Part shown: positions 23,476 to 30,828 of the stretch, one piece after another
Position numbering within the stretch: position 1 is the first letter of the stretch
Layout: the number at the start of each line of letters is the position of its first letter
Source of the DNA: Anaerolineales bacterium
Lineage (GTDB): Bacteria; Chloroflexota; Anaerolineae; Anaerolineales; UBA11858
Reading direction: 5' to 3'
Length of the DNA stretch: 37,505 nt
NCBI GenBank assembly: GCA_024763275.1
Contig: JANTFT010000021.1
Coordinates: 1-37,505, forward strand
Translations under genes and position numbers: made by a program
Notes under the pieces: model-generated
What the model was told of the DNA's origin: nothing
Databases searched by the model: none
Seen by the model: the letters and a program-made list of their open reading frames with translations, nothing else

Positions 23476-24860
23476 CTTTCAAAGCAGAGAGCTTCCTGAC
23501 CTATTCCCTACGAGAGCATCCTGAGGGGCTGAAAACCGCCCGAGTCCTGGCTGCGGCTTTATCAGCCGTAGACCCTGCTTACCTGATTAGGGAAAATGTC
23601 CACCGGATCGGGAATATCCTCCAGATCAAGGATAAGATGATCGACCTGGAAGATTACCAGAGGATCTTCCTGCTGGGTATCGGTAAAGCCGCGCTCCCCA
23701 TGTCCCTGGCCGCTGCTGAACTGCTGGATGGGCTGATCACCAAAGGTTGGCTGCTCACCAAACCAGGCGGAAGGAGTCTGCCGGAAAAGTATCGGGGTAT
23801 TCTCACCCTTTATTTTGGCGGGCACCCGCTTCCGGATCAATCCAGCCTGCGGGGAACGGAAGCCATCCTGGGGGAGATCTCTAATCTTTCAGAACATGAT
23901 CTGGTGATCATTCTGCTGTCAGGGGGAGGATCAGCGCTATTCACTCTTCCCGCTCCTGGCCTCAACCTGGCGGATCTGGTGAGGACCAATCAGCTGCTCC
24001 TGGAAAGTGGAGCAGACATTCACGAGGTCAACACCATCAGGAAGCATCTCTCCGCCGTCAAAGGCGGGCGGTTGGCCCAGGCCATCCATCCCGGAAAAGC
24101 GCTCACCCTGATTCTCTCGGATGTGCCTGGAAATCAGCTTGACAGCATCGCCTCCGGCCCAACAGCGCCAGATCCAACCACTTTCCAGGATGCCATCGCT
24201 GTGGTTGAAAGATATGATCTCCGGAACAGGCTTCCCCGGCCCGTGCTTGACCATCTGGAAAAGGGCCTCCAGGGACAGGTCCTGGACACTCCCAAATCAG
24301 GGGATCCCTGCTTCATAGACCAGCTAACTCACCTGATCGGCAGCAACCAGGACGCCTGCCAGGCTGCCGTCAGACAGGCAGCAGCAGAGGGTTTTCACAG
24401 CCTTGTACTCTCCCGGCCCCTGGTCGGTGAAGCCCGCATCGCTGGACAGGAGTTCGCCGGATTACTGCATGAGCTGGTGCTGTCCGGGAAGCCGCTGCCC
24501 CGCCCAGCCTGCTTGATAGCAGGAGGAGAGACAACCGTAACCCTTACCGATACCCCCTCACCGGGAAAAGGCGGCCGCAATCTGGAATTGGCACTCAGCG
24601 CAGTGGGGAAAATAGCCGGGCTGGAAAACTGCGCCCTGATCACCCTGGCAACAGACGGGGAGGATGGGGTCACAGACGCAGCCGGCGCCGTGGTCACCGG
24701 GGAGAGTTTGTCCCGGGCCAGTCAGCGTGACCAGGATCCGGCCGATTTTCTGAGTGGGCACAATGCCTACCCCTTCTTTGCAAGCCTGAACGACCTGCTG
24801 CTGCCAGGACCCTCAGGTACCAACGTGAATGACTTGTGCTTTCTGTTTACTTTCCAATGA
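23472..24860 (+). CDS. glycerate 2-kinase (MOFRL family)
   Basis: Phosphorylates D-glycerate to 2-phosphoglycerate using ATP. The 462 residues show the two-domain GckA/TtuD architecture. The N-terminal DUF4147-like domain has LLGIGKAALPM (about 62-72), LTKPGG, GGHPLPD (about 116-122), LLSGGGSAL (about 147-155) and NTIRKHLSAVKGGRLA (about 180-195). The C-terminal MOFRL domain begins near 350, with GGETTV, GGRNLELAL and the family tail ATDGEDGVTDAAGAV. ATG 23472 forms an ATGA overlap with yedK; ATG 23448 is also in frame. The next gene encodes a reductase that would make glycerate, so the pair can move glyoxylate or hydroxypyruvate carbon into glycolysis. Family is certain. Confidence 0.95.
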   Translation: MTFKAESFLTYSLREHPEGLKTARVLAAALSAVDPAYLIRENVHRIGNILQIKDKMIDLEDYQRIFLLGIGKAALPMSLAAAELLDGLITKGWLLTKPGGRSLPEKYRGILTLYFGGHPLPDQSSLRGTEAILGEISNLSEHDLVIILLSGGGSALFTLPAPGLNLADLVRTNQLLLESGADIHEVNTIRKHLSAVKGGRLAQAIHPGKALTLILSDVPGNQLDSIASGPTAPDPTTFQDAIAVVERYDLRNRLPRPVLDHLEKGLQGQVLDTPKSGDPCFIDQLTHLIGSNQDACQAAVRQAAAEGFHSLVLSRPLVGEARIAGQEFAGLLHELVLSGKPLPRPACLIAGGETTVTLTDTPSPGKGGRNLELALSAVGKIAGLENCALITLATDGEDGVTDAAGAVVTGESLSRASQRDQDPADFLSGHNAYPFFASLNDLLLPGPSGTNVNDLCFLFTFQ

Positions 24861-24868
24861 GGTTTCCA

Positions 24869-25858
24869 ATGAACGACAAACCCATCGTCTTATTGACCCA
24901 CCCCCTGCCCGCAGAATGGGTGGGAAGCGACTTGGATGGCTACCAGGTTATTCTCGCTGAAAAGGGACAGAAAGGAATTCAGGGGAAATTAATAGAATAC
25001 CTGGACCGGGCAGCAGGCATACTCTGCCTGCTGGACGATCCTATTCCAGCCGGGATCATTGAAAATGCCCCCCAGCTGAAAGTTATCAGCAACCTGGCCG
25101 TCGGTGTGGATAATATCGATCTGGCCGCCTGCAACCGCTTGGGGATTGCCGTCGGTCACACACCAGGAGTCCTCACAGACTCCACCGCGGATCTAACCGT
25201 GGCGCTGCTGCTCGCGGTAGGCCGCCAGCTGGTAGCTGCCAGTGAAGACGCCCGGCAGGGGAAATGGTCAAGCTGGGATCCCACTGGTTGGCTGGGGGTG
25301 GACTTGAAGGGAGCTACCGCCGGCATTCTCGGTCTGGGAAAGATCGGCTCCGCCGTGGCAAAGCGTCTGGCCGCATTTGAATGTCAGATTATTTTCACGA
25401 ACAGAAGTCCCAAACCAGAACAGGCCAGATCTCTCGGCGCCAAACAGGTCAGCCTGGAGACCCTTCTGCGTGAAAGCGACTTTCTCTGTCTGCACACCTC
25501 ACTCACCGCTGAAACCAAGGGAATGATCGACAGGGAAGCTTTCAAACTCATGAAGCCAACAGCAATCCTGATCAATGCCGCCCGGGGAGGTGTTGTTAAC
25601 ACAGCTGATCTGCTTCACGCGCTCCAGTCGGGACAGATCCGGGCAGCCGGCCTGGATGTCACCGATCCGGAACCGCTCCCGCCCGATCATCCGCTTTATC
25701 AGCTGAAAAACTGTCTGATCACACCTCATATTGGATCCGCTACCCATGGTACGCGGAAAGCCATAGCCAGGATAGCCCTGCGCAACCTGGCCCTCGGCAT
25801 CCAGGGAGAACCCCTGGAGCACTGCGTCAACCCTCAAGTTTACAACCATCCAGGATGA
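24869..25858 (+). CDS. D-2-hydroxyacid dehydrogenase, probable glyoxylate/hydroxypyruvate reductase
   Basis: NAD(P)H-dependent reductase of the D-isomer-specific 2-hydroxyacid dehydrogenase family, 329 residues. The substrate domain halves flank a Rossmann domain (about 100-285) with GILGLGKIGSAVAKRL. The second strand ends FTNRSP, whose Arg suggests NADPH preference, as in GRHPR-type enzymes. Active-site positions are visible: the Arg region NAARGGVVNT (about 233-242), Glu in DPEPLP (about 266) and His in TPHIGSAT (about 288). ATG 24869 follows GAGG (24859-24862) at 6 bases; ATG 24857 overlaps the previous stop and is a possible alternative. Adjacency to glycerate kinase favours glyoxylate or hydroxypyruvate as substrate over lactate or phosphoglycerate. 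Confidence 0.93.
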   Translation: MNDKPIVLLTHPLPAEWVGSDLDGYQVILAEKGQKGIQGKLIEYLDRAAGILCLLDDPIPAGIIENAPQLKVISNLAVGVDNIDLAACNRLGIAVGHTPGVLTDSTADLTVALLLAVGRQLVAASEDARQGKWSSWDPTGWLGVDLKGATAGILGLGKIGSAVAKRLAAFECQIIFTNRSPKPEQARSLGAKQVSLETLLRESDFLCLHTSLTAETKGMIDREAFKLMKPTAILINAARGGVVNTADLLHALQSGQIRAAGLDVTDPEPLPPDHPLYQLKNCLITPHIGSATHGTRKAIARIALRNLALGIQGEPLEHCVNPQVYNHPG

Positions 25859-26035
25859 AGGGTTGAAAGAATCACCAGCCAACTTAACTGAACGCTGAAA
25901 ATCCCGAATTGGAGCAAATTTCTACCGAACGAATCACATCTGGCAGATACCCTTGATAGTTGGTCTTTCTGGTGGTAAAAAATATCCCCAGCAAACGACT
26001 GCCAGATCTAACAGCGTCCAATTTGAGGAGTCCAC

Positions 26036-26815
26036 TTGGAACACATTAACGGTGACCGAGTACATATCAGCGTCAATATCGAAGGCACTACCAACTCCTC
26101 TTTTCTCTCTGAATTGGGGGCGATCTACGGAACAGATCACGTATTGGTTTATCAGCCATCCAAAAAAAGATTTGTTCGATTGAGCGATCTGCCTGTCAGT
26201 CCCGCTGCCAACCTGATAAAGTTAGGCAAGGATCTGCTGGGAAATGCCCCTTTGCTCTCCCAGATCCTTCCAGAAACAGAAACCGAGAACCCCAATGGGG
26301 TTGAAGGATTTACCCGGAAGGAGCTGCCGCCAGATACAGCGGCGATCCACGGTCATTTCACACCTAATATGTTCCGGGGTATCCTCGATAACCCCTTTAT
26401 CAGCATCATCCTGAAAGATCCCCTGGACAGAATGATCTCCCTCTACCAGGAATGGACTCAGAAAAAAGGTATGGTGGATTGGCGGGTAACTATACCCTAT
26501 AAAAAGAAAATGTCCTTCCAGAAATTCGCGCTAAAAGCTGCGTTTTTCAACTATCAATCTAAATGCCTGGGCAACCGCCGGCTGGGAGATTATGACCTGG
26601 TGGGGGTGGCTGAATGCCAGGCGGGTTTTATCGCCCAGCTTAAGAACAAGGATTGGACAGATTATGTCACCCCGGGATACTCTGGCTATCAACTGGAAAA
26701 ACCACTTTATAAAAACCTGGGAATCACCACAGAATTCCTGGAAGAATTCCGGTCTGCCAATGAGATGGACTACTCCATTTACCAGCTAGCCAAGGAATTC
26801 ATGGGTTTATGCTGA
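26036..26815 (+). CDS. sulfotransferase-like protein with divergent PAPS-binding loop
   Basis: Probable member of the sulfotransferase 2/3 superfamily, 259 residues. Supporting motifs are HGHFTPNMF (about 109-117), the 3'-phosphate-binding-like strand IILKDPLDRMISLYQEW (about 127-143), FNYQSKCLG (about 174-182, cf. N-x-Q-x-R-x-L in family members) and DYDLVGVAE (about 187-195). The 5'-phosphosulfate loop, normally PKTAGTS-like at the N-terminus, reads VNIEGTTNSS (about 13-22) and lacks the Lys, and the usual Arg of RDP is Lys. PAPS use is therefore uncertain and a divergent or inactive enzyme is possible. The start is TTG 26036, five bases after a perfect GAGGAG; no ATG is available there. 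Substrate unknown. Confidence 0.7.
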   Translation: MEHINGDRVHISVNIEGTTNSSFLSELGAIYGTDHVLVYQPSKKRFVRLSDLPVSPAANLIKLGKDLLGNAPLLSQILPETETENPNGVEGFTRKELPPDTAAIHGHFTPNMFRGILDNPFISIILKDPLDRMISLYQEWTQKKGMVDWRVTIPYKKKMSFQKFALKAAFFNYQSKCLGNRRLGDYDLVGVAECQAGFIAQLKNKDWTDYVTPGYSGYQLEKPLYKNLGITTEFLEEFRSANEMDYSIYQLAKEFMGLC

Positions 26816-26840
26816 AATCTCAAGTCGTTAGGGACCTATA

Positions 26841-26868
26841 AAAAAACCGCTGTTAATCAGCGGTTTTT
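26841..26868. terminator. bidirectional intrinsic terminator
   Basis: CCGCTG (26847-26852) and CAGCGG (26858-26863) form a 6-base stem around TTAAT, preceded by six A and followed by five T. It can terminate the sulfotransferase gene on the plus strand and tRNA-Pro on the minus strand, which ends four bases away. Confidence 0.85.
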
Positions 26869-26871
26869 CTC

Positions 26872-26949
26872 TGGTCGGGGCGGTCGGATTCGAACCGACG
26901 ACCTTTGCAACCCCATTGCAACGCGCTAGCCGGACTGCGCCACGCCCCG
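26872..26949 (-). tRNA. tRNA-Pro (anticodon GGG)
   Basis: On the minus strand the sequence folds as a complete cloverleaf: acceptor CGGGGCG/CGCCCCG, D stem GCGC/GCGC, anticodon stem TTGCA/TGCAA with loop ATGGGGT, five-base variable loop, T stem GTCGG/CCGAC with loop TTCGAAT, and discriminator A. Anticodon GGG reads proline CCC. The C1-G72 pair and A73 are bacterial tRNA-Pro identity features. The 3' CCA (26874-26872) is encoded in the DNA. Confidence 0.97.
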
Positions 26950-26959
26950 AACGAGATGC

Positions 26960-26988
26960 ATTATAAAACCTTCAGGGTAATCTGGCAA
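26960..26988 (-). promoter_or_regulatory. sigma70-type promoter of tRNA-Pro
   Basis: On the minus strand: TTGCCA (26988-26983), 17 bases, TATAAT (26965-26960). The start point would lie a few bases before the mature tRNA 5' end at 26949. With the terminator at 26841-26868 this makes a stand-alone tRNA transcription unit. Confidence 0.75.
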
Positions 26989-26991
26989 GAC

Positions 26992-27010
26992 ATCTCCCCG
27001 GAGAGGAGAT
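26992..27010 (-). terminator. hairpin after the GNAT gene, weak terminator candidate
   Basis: ATCTCC (26992-26997) and GGAGAT (27005-27010) pair two bases beyond the stop codon of the minus-strand GNAT gene. No T-run follows on that strand, so it is a weak or rho-dependent end at most, or simply stabilises the mRNA 3' end. Confidence 0.3.
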
Positions 27011-27012
27011 TT

Positions 27013-28149
27013 CTACCCGGAAATGGGGTAGTGGTACACCTGCCAGCGTTTGTATATCTCCGCTCCCATCTTCTCTGCGGTTAGCACCGAGGTCGGGTTG
27101 TCCGCACTGGTAATCGACATATCGATCCATTTATATCCCCGCGCTTTTGCCCGCGAAGCCAATTCGTCCATCAACAGAACAATCACCCCTGTGTTCCAGA
27201 ATTCGGGCAACACCAGGACGCTTTTCGCTGAGAGGCAGTTCGGTTGGCGGGTTTTCATCAGCCACGCCAGCTGTATATAATTCCAGGGGTAGCGCAATCC
27301 ATTCACATCGATGAAGATCTCATTCAAGTTAGGTATGCCCGGCAGGAAACCTACAGTTTCCCCGGCCACTTCCGCGAACAGGATCAATGCCGGATCAGCG
27401 ATGGTTTTAAAGGGCGCGAGGGTTGCTTCCAGGGCCTCTCGATGCCAGCCAATCGAATCGTCCAGGTGCGCCAGCGCTTTCCCGAGCAGGTAATGGACAA
27501 CGTCAACTTCTTCCTTCCAACGGCTGAGATCGGCTTCCCGGACAGTGACCCTACCCTGCTTTCTAACCCGTCCAGCCAATCGAGAGAGTCTGCGGAAGCG
27601 GGGAGTATCCTTGAGATCGATCCGCAAAGCGATATTCTGGGCTCTGGCTGGAGTGAATCCATAGCGGTCCATGAAGGAGGAATAATAGGCTGGAGAATGG
27701 CCGCACATCAGAACCGGCGGAACGTCCCTGCCTTCTACCAGCACTCCATAGGCGTTTTCATAATCCAGGTTCCAGGGGCCATAAAGGGTATCCAATCCCC
27801 TCTCCCTTCCCCAACCGACAGCTCGATCGATCAGCGCCTGAAAGACCTGGTAATCTTCAATATAATCCAGAAAACCAAACACACACTCTTTGGTGCCCCG
27901 GTTTTGATTGGTAGGTGGATCCTCGGCAGCACAAACAGTCCCTGCTAACCGACCGTCCTTATAAGCCAGAAAGAAGTCCGCTTCTCCGCGCTGGAGGAAG
28001 ATGCTCTTCTCTGGATCGAGGGCGGCCCTTCTCTCCGGCAGGAGCGGTGGGACCCAGAGAGGGTCGCCCAGGTAAACCTGCCAGGGGAAGGTAATGAAGT
28101 CATTTACCTGGGCTTGAGAACCAACCTTTACTATCTGGATGTCAGCCAT
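27013..28149 (-). CDS. GNAT-fold N-acetyltransferase-like protein (YghO-like)
   Basis: A 378-residue protein with two acyltransferase-like halves. The N-terminal half has the features of the YghO-like family: FPWQVYLGDPLWVPPLLPE (about 21-39), an ADFFLAYKDGRLAGTVCA beta-hairpin (about 57-74), and YGPWNLDYENAYGVLVEG (about 122-139). The C-terminal half ends in a GNAT-like helix-strand arrangement (about 320-375), with SVLVLPEFWNTGVIVLLMDEL and MSITSADNPTSVLTAEKMGA. No function is established for this family as far as I know, so transfer of an acetyl or aminoacyl group is inference from the fold. It follows the GPH symporter gene by 10 bases with a GGAG-like SD, so the two are co-transcribed. 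Confidence 0.8.
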   Translation of the reverse strand: MADIQIVKVGSQAQVNDFITFPWQVYLGDPLWVPPLLPERRAALDPEKSIFLQRGEADFFLAYKDGRLAGTVCAAEDPPTNQNRGTKECVFGFLDYIEDYQVFQALIDRAVGWGRERGLDTLYGPWNLDYENAYGVLVEGRDVPPVLMCGHSPAYYSSFMDRYGFTPARAQNIALRIDLKDTPRFRRLSRLAGRVRKQGRVTVREADLSRWKEEVDVVHYLLGKALAHLDDSIGWHREALEATLAPFKTIADPALILFAEVAGETVGFLPGIPNLNEIFIDVNGLRYPWNYIQLAWLMKTRQPNCLSAKSVLVLPEFWNTGVIVLLMDELASRAKARGYKWIDMSITSADNPTSVLTAEKMGAEIYKRWQVYHYPISG

Positions 28150-28159
28150 GGCTCCATCC

Positions 28160-29518
28160 TTAAAGATCCGCCTGAGCAGCCCGGCGCTTGATGAGATCCT
28201 CCACTATGGAAAGAAACTCAGCTCTATCCAGCGGATATTTATAGGCAGCGTAGATTCCCAGCCCCAGCAGAACAGCAGGGATGGGGCCAATGATCATTTT
28301 AATCCCCAGGATGGCCTCAGCGCTCTGGTGAGCGATATTCGGCTGGTAGCCGGTGAGCTCCAGAATCGGCCCAATGAAAGTCACAGAAACAGCGGAAGTA
28401 ACCTTACGGGCCAGTGTGGTCACGCTGTAGAACATACCCTCGTGACGCTCTCCTGTTTGATGCTCATACCATTCGATCGCATCCGGGAGAATGGCCCAGG
28501 GAAGCACATGGGCTGCCGCGACACCGAGTCCAGCCATGGAACACAAGACCAGGATTAAACCCAGGGGGGTGGAGGGAGTCAGTATGAAAAATGTCAACTG
28601 CACGACAGCCCAGAAGGCGATACCGGACATGTACGCATAGCGTTTGCTCCAGCGTTTGGATACCCAGTTCCAGATCGGCAGCGCAAACATAGCAACCACA
28701 AATATCGTCGCCATGATAATGTCATTTTGGGGTTCGCGCTGGACCACATATTTCACGTAAAAGAGCAGGCTGGACTGAAGGATATCCACTGAGATCCAGG
28801 TCGCCAGGAAAATTCCCAACCCATAACGAAAGGGCACGTTCTTCCAAACCGATCGGATGGATTCTACCAAAGTCGGTTTCTCCAGATCCACCAGGTCTTC
28901 CCTCTCCTTCGTTCCAAAGAAAGTCACGAACATGGGCAGGGCCGATACCAGGCCGAAGATTGCCCCCATCAACAGCACCCGGGGGGCATTTTCCGGCCGG
29001 AATGACCCTACGATAAGCAGCGGCAGCGTGAAAGCCAGCAGACTGCCAAGAATTGAAAAGAACATTCGGTAGCTGGTCAGGGAGGTCCGCTCATCATAAT
29101 CTGAGGTCAGCTCCGGGGTCAGCGCAAAGTAAGGCATGTAGAGCATGGTTGCTGATGCCTCAAAGATGATATAGGCCATCGAGTAATAGGCTACCAGAGC
29201 TGTTGTGCTTGTAAAATCAGGGCGGTACCAGAGCATGGTAAAAGTCAGCGCCAGGGGAATTGCTCCAAAGAGGAGAAATGGTCGGCGCCTGCCCCAGCGA
29301 GTGCGGGTGCGGTCAGAGATATACCCAAAGATCGGATCATTCACGAAATCCCACACTTTGCCGATGCCAATGGGTATGGCCGCGACAGCCGGGCGCAGCC
29401 CCACTACTTCAATCATAAAGAACAGGAAATATACCCCCATGATCGTGCTGGTCAGGCTGAAGCCGATGTCTCCAGCACCGTACATTAACTTCTTGACACG
29501 AGTTAATTTTCCATCCAT
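28160..29518 (-). CDS. GPH-family (MelB-like) sodium/cation symporter
   Basis: Major facilitator superfamily transporter of the glycoside-pentoside-hexuronide:cation symporter family, 452 residues with about twelve membrane helices. Family signatures are YGAGDIGFSLTSTIMGVYFL (about 13-32), the helix II/loop 2-3 motif VWDFVNDPIFGYISDRTRTR (about 55-74; its two Asp residues correspond to the MelB cation site) and WGRRRPFLLFG (about 75-85). The loop 10-11 segment WYEHQTGERHEGMFYSV (about 355-371) is typical of the family. Substrate cannot be predicted: relatives carry sugars, and eukaryotic relatives carry lysophospholipids. The start is ATG, with AAGGA 8 bases upstream. It forms a two-gene unit with the GNAT gene. 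Confidence 0.93.
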   Translation of the reverse strand: MDGKLTRVKKLMYGAGDIGFSLTSTIMGVYFLFFMIEVVGLRPAVAAIPIGIGKVWDFVNDPIFGYISDRTRTRWGRRRPFLLFGAIPLALTFTMLWYRPDFTSTTALVAYYSMAYIIFEASATMLYMPYFALTPELTSDYDERTSLTSYRMFFSILGSLLAFTLPLLIVGSFRPENAPRVLLMGAIFGLVSALPMFVTFFGTKEREDLVDLEKPTLVESIRSVWKNVPFRYGLGIFLATWISVDILQSSLLFYVKYVVQREPQNDIIMATIFVVAMFALPIWNWVSKRWSKRYAYMSGIAFWAVVQLTFFILTPSTPLGLILVLCSMAGLGVAAAHVLPWAILPDAIEWYEHQTGERHEGMFYSVTTLARKVTSAVSVTFIGPILELTGYQPNIAHQSAEAILGIKMIIGPIPAVLLGLGIYAAYKYPLDRAEFLSIVEDLIKRRAAQADL

Positions 29519-29643
29519 TGTTCAATTCCTTGTGGTCTTCTACCTCTATGAAGGTGATTATTATGACTAAACATCCCAGCCCTGAGGGTGACAGTGGAGA
29601 TGCCCAGGAGTTGAAGCTCTGCTGGCAAAGCTCCCTGAGTTTA

Positions 29644-29979
29644 CTATCCCCAACGGGTAAGAATGAGCTCAATGATCATTCCATAAACAGGGCCTGCCAG
29701 AAAAGAAACCCAATCGGAGGCTCCGGTTGTGAAGAAAAAGGGGGCGCTCAGGACCAGGCCCAGCAGCGCACCCCTCACCAGACTGTTCAGTTTTCCCTGA
29801 AAGAGCGTGAGCTCACCCGCCAGGCCAATCACCAGCCCCAACAGAACACGGTTGTACCACAGGGAAAACAGCAGCAGCTGATTGTACTGCCCCTCCAAGC
29901 GGTATGAGGCTCCCAGAACGCAAAAAACCCCCAGGATGGCTCCAGATAGGACTGAGATCAGCAGGCGTTTCTTAGACAT
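29644..29979 (-). CDS. small integral membrane protein of unknown function
   Basis: A protein of 111 residues with a basic start (MSKKR) and about four hydrophobic segments (roughly 7-25, 37-58, 67-85 and 91-107) separated by short polar loops. Gly and Leu are abundant, as in small helical bundles. I do not recognise a family. ATG 29979 is preferred over the TTG immediately before it; a GAGAG stretch about 6 bases upstream could serve as SD. It is followed after 125 bases by the GPH symporter on the same strand. A TACAAT box on the minus strand upstream (near 30020) might be its promoter, but the -35 is poor. Confidence 0.65.
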   Translation of the reverse strand: MSKKRLLISVLSGAILGVFCVLGASYRLEGQYNQLLLFSLWYNRVLLGLVIGLAGELTLFQGKLNSLVRGALLGLVLSAPFFFTTGASDWVSFLAGPVYGMIIELILTRWG

Positions 29980-30055
29980 CAAATTCTCTCTTGGTTTCTG
30001 GTGGAGGACATGATCATATTGTATCCTACTTGGCTCCTGGGAAAGACCATCTACC

Positions 30056-30078
30056 GGCGAGATCAGGCGAGATCAGGC
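30056..30078. repeat. 10-base tandem repeat upstream of tetR promoter
   Basis: GGCGAGATCA occurs at 30056-30065 and 30066-30075, followed by GGC of a third copy. The repeats end one base before the TTGACA -35 of the tetR promoter. The ten-base period matches one helical turn, so both copies face the same side of the DNA, as activator sites do. Function unknown. Confidence 0.6.
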
Positions 30079-30107
30079 TTGACATGTTATAAACTATTTG
30101 TTACACT
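30079..30107 (+). promoter_or_regulatory. sigma70-type promoter of the tetR/beta-oxidation locus
   Basis: TTGACA (30079-30084), 17 bases, TACACT (30102-30107). The predicted start point near 30114 falls inside the palindrome at 30110-30131, giving a short leader of about 27 bases before the tetR ATG. Confidence 0.75.
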
Positions 30108-30109
30108 GA

Positions 30110-30131
30110 ACCTACCTAACGGTCGGTAGGT
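30110..30131. promoter_or_regulatory. palindromic TetR operator
   Basis: Arms ACCTACC (30110-30116) and GGTAGGT (30125-30131) are perfect. The 8-base centre is partly symmetric, so 18 of 22 positions match. The site covers the predicted transcription start and lies 9 bases before the tetR ATG, a classic autorepression position. Its ACC...GGT core resembles operators of TetR regulators of acyl-CoA metabolism. I found no second copy before the acyl-CoA dehydrogenase genes. Confidence 0.7.
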
Positions 30132-30140
30132 GCTAAATTC

Positions 30141-30737
30141 ATGTCCAGGGATGAAATCCTCCAGGCAGCAGCGCTGATCTTTCAGGAAAAAGGCTACCAC
30201 GCGGCCTCCATGCAGGACATCGCCGACGCGGTGGCCCTGAAAAAGAGCAGCCTGTACCACCATGTCAACAGCAAGCAAGACATCCTTTATGCCCTGCTCG
30301 ATGAATCCTTGGAGATGATCCTCGAGCGGTTGCGGGGCGTGTCTTCGCTGGACATTTCCCCCACTGAAAAGATCCGCCGGGCCACTCGAGCGTATTTCTC
30401 ATTCCTGGCGGAGAACCCTTCCCTATCCTCTGTCCTACTGCTGGAATACCGCTCGCTGGAACCCGATTACAAGGAAAAACACATCCCCCTCCGGGATCAG
30501 GTGGATCAGATCTGGAGGGAAATCATTGAAGAGGGCAACACCAAGGGGGAATTCGATGCTCCGGAGCCGGGCTTGATATCCAAGGCTTTGCTGGGAGTGC
30601 TCAACTGGACCATCACCTGGTACAGAGAGGACGGACCTCTCTCAGCCGAGGAGATCGCCGACCGATTTGCCGATCTGTTCTTTGCGGGATTGCTTTCCCG
30701 CAATGACTTGCCCCCCACCGAAACCCAGGAGGTGTAA
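30141..30737 (+). CDS. TetR/AcrR-family regulator, probably of fatty-acid degradation
   Basis: One-component repressor of 198 residues. The N-terminal helix-turn-helix (about 3-48) has the typical ILQAAALIFQEKGYHAASMQ and DIADAVALKKSSLYHHVNSK pattern. The C-terminal ligand domain (about 70-190) carries FSFLAENPSLSSVLLLEYRSLEP, resembling KstR2-like and other lipid-responsive TetR proteins that sense acyl-CoA. A palindrome over its own promoter indicates autorepression. The acyl-CoA dehydrogenase genes start 91 bases after its stop on the same strand with no terminator between, so it probably controls the whole operon by read-through. The ligand is inferred from context only. The start ATG has a GGTAGGTG stretch upstream, which is also the operator arm. 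Confidence 0.92.
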   Translation: MSRDEILQAAALIFQEKGYHAASMQDIADAVALKKSSLYHHVNSKQDILYALLDESLEMILERLRGVSSLDISPTEKIRRATRAYFSFLAENPSLSSVLLLEYRSLEPDYKEKHIPLRDQVDQIWREIIEEGNTKGEFDAPEPGLISKALLGVLNWTITWYREDGPLSAEEIADRFADLFFAGLLSRNDLPPTETQEV

Positions 30738-30828
30738 CCCAAAGCTATCCTGCATTCCCCAATCCCAGCAGATCGCTAGCGTTTCACAACCAGCAACCTA
30801 TCGCGGTTAAATTAAATTGGAGGTAACC

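Noticed and set aside
25953-25981. TTGATA followed at 17 bases by an A-rich -10-like box before the sulfotransferase gene
   Set aside because: The -10 (TAAAAA) is poor in an A-rich context, so it was not listed as a promoter, although the gene may have its own.
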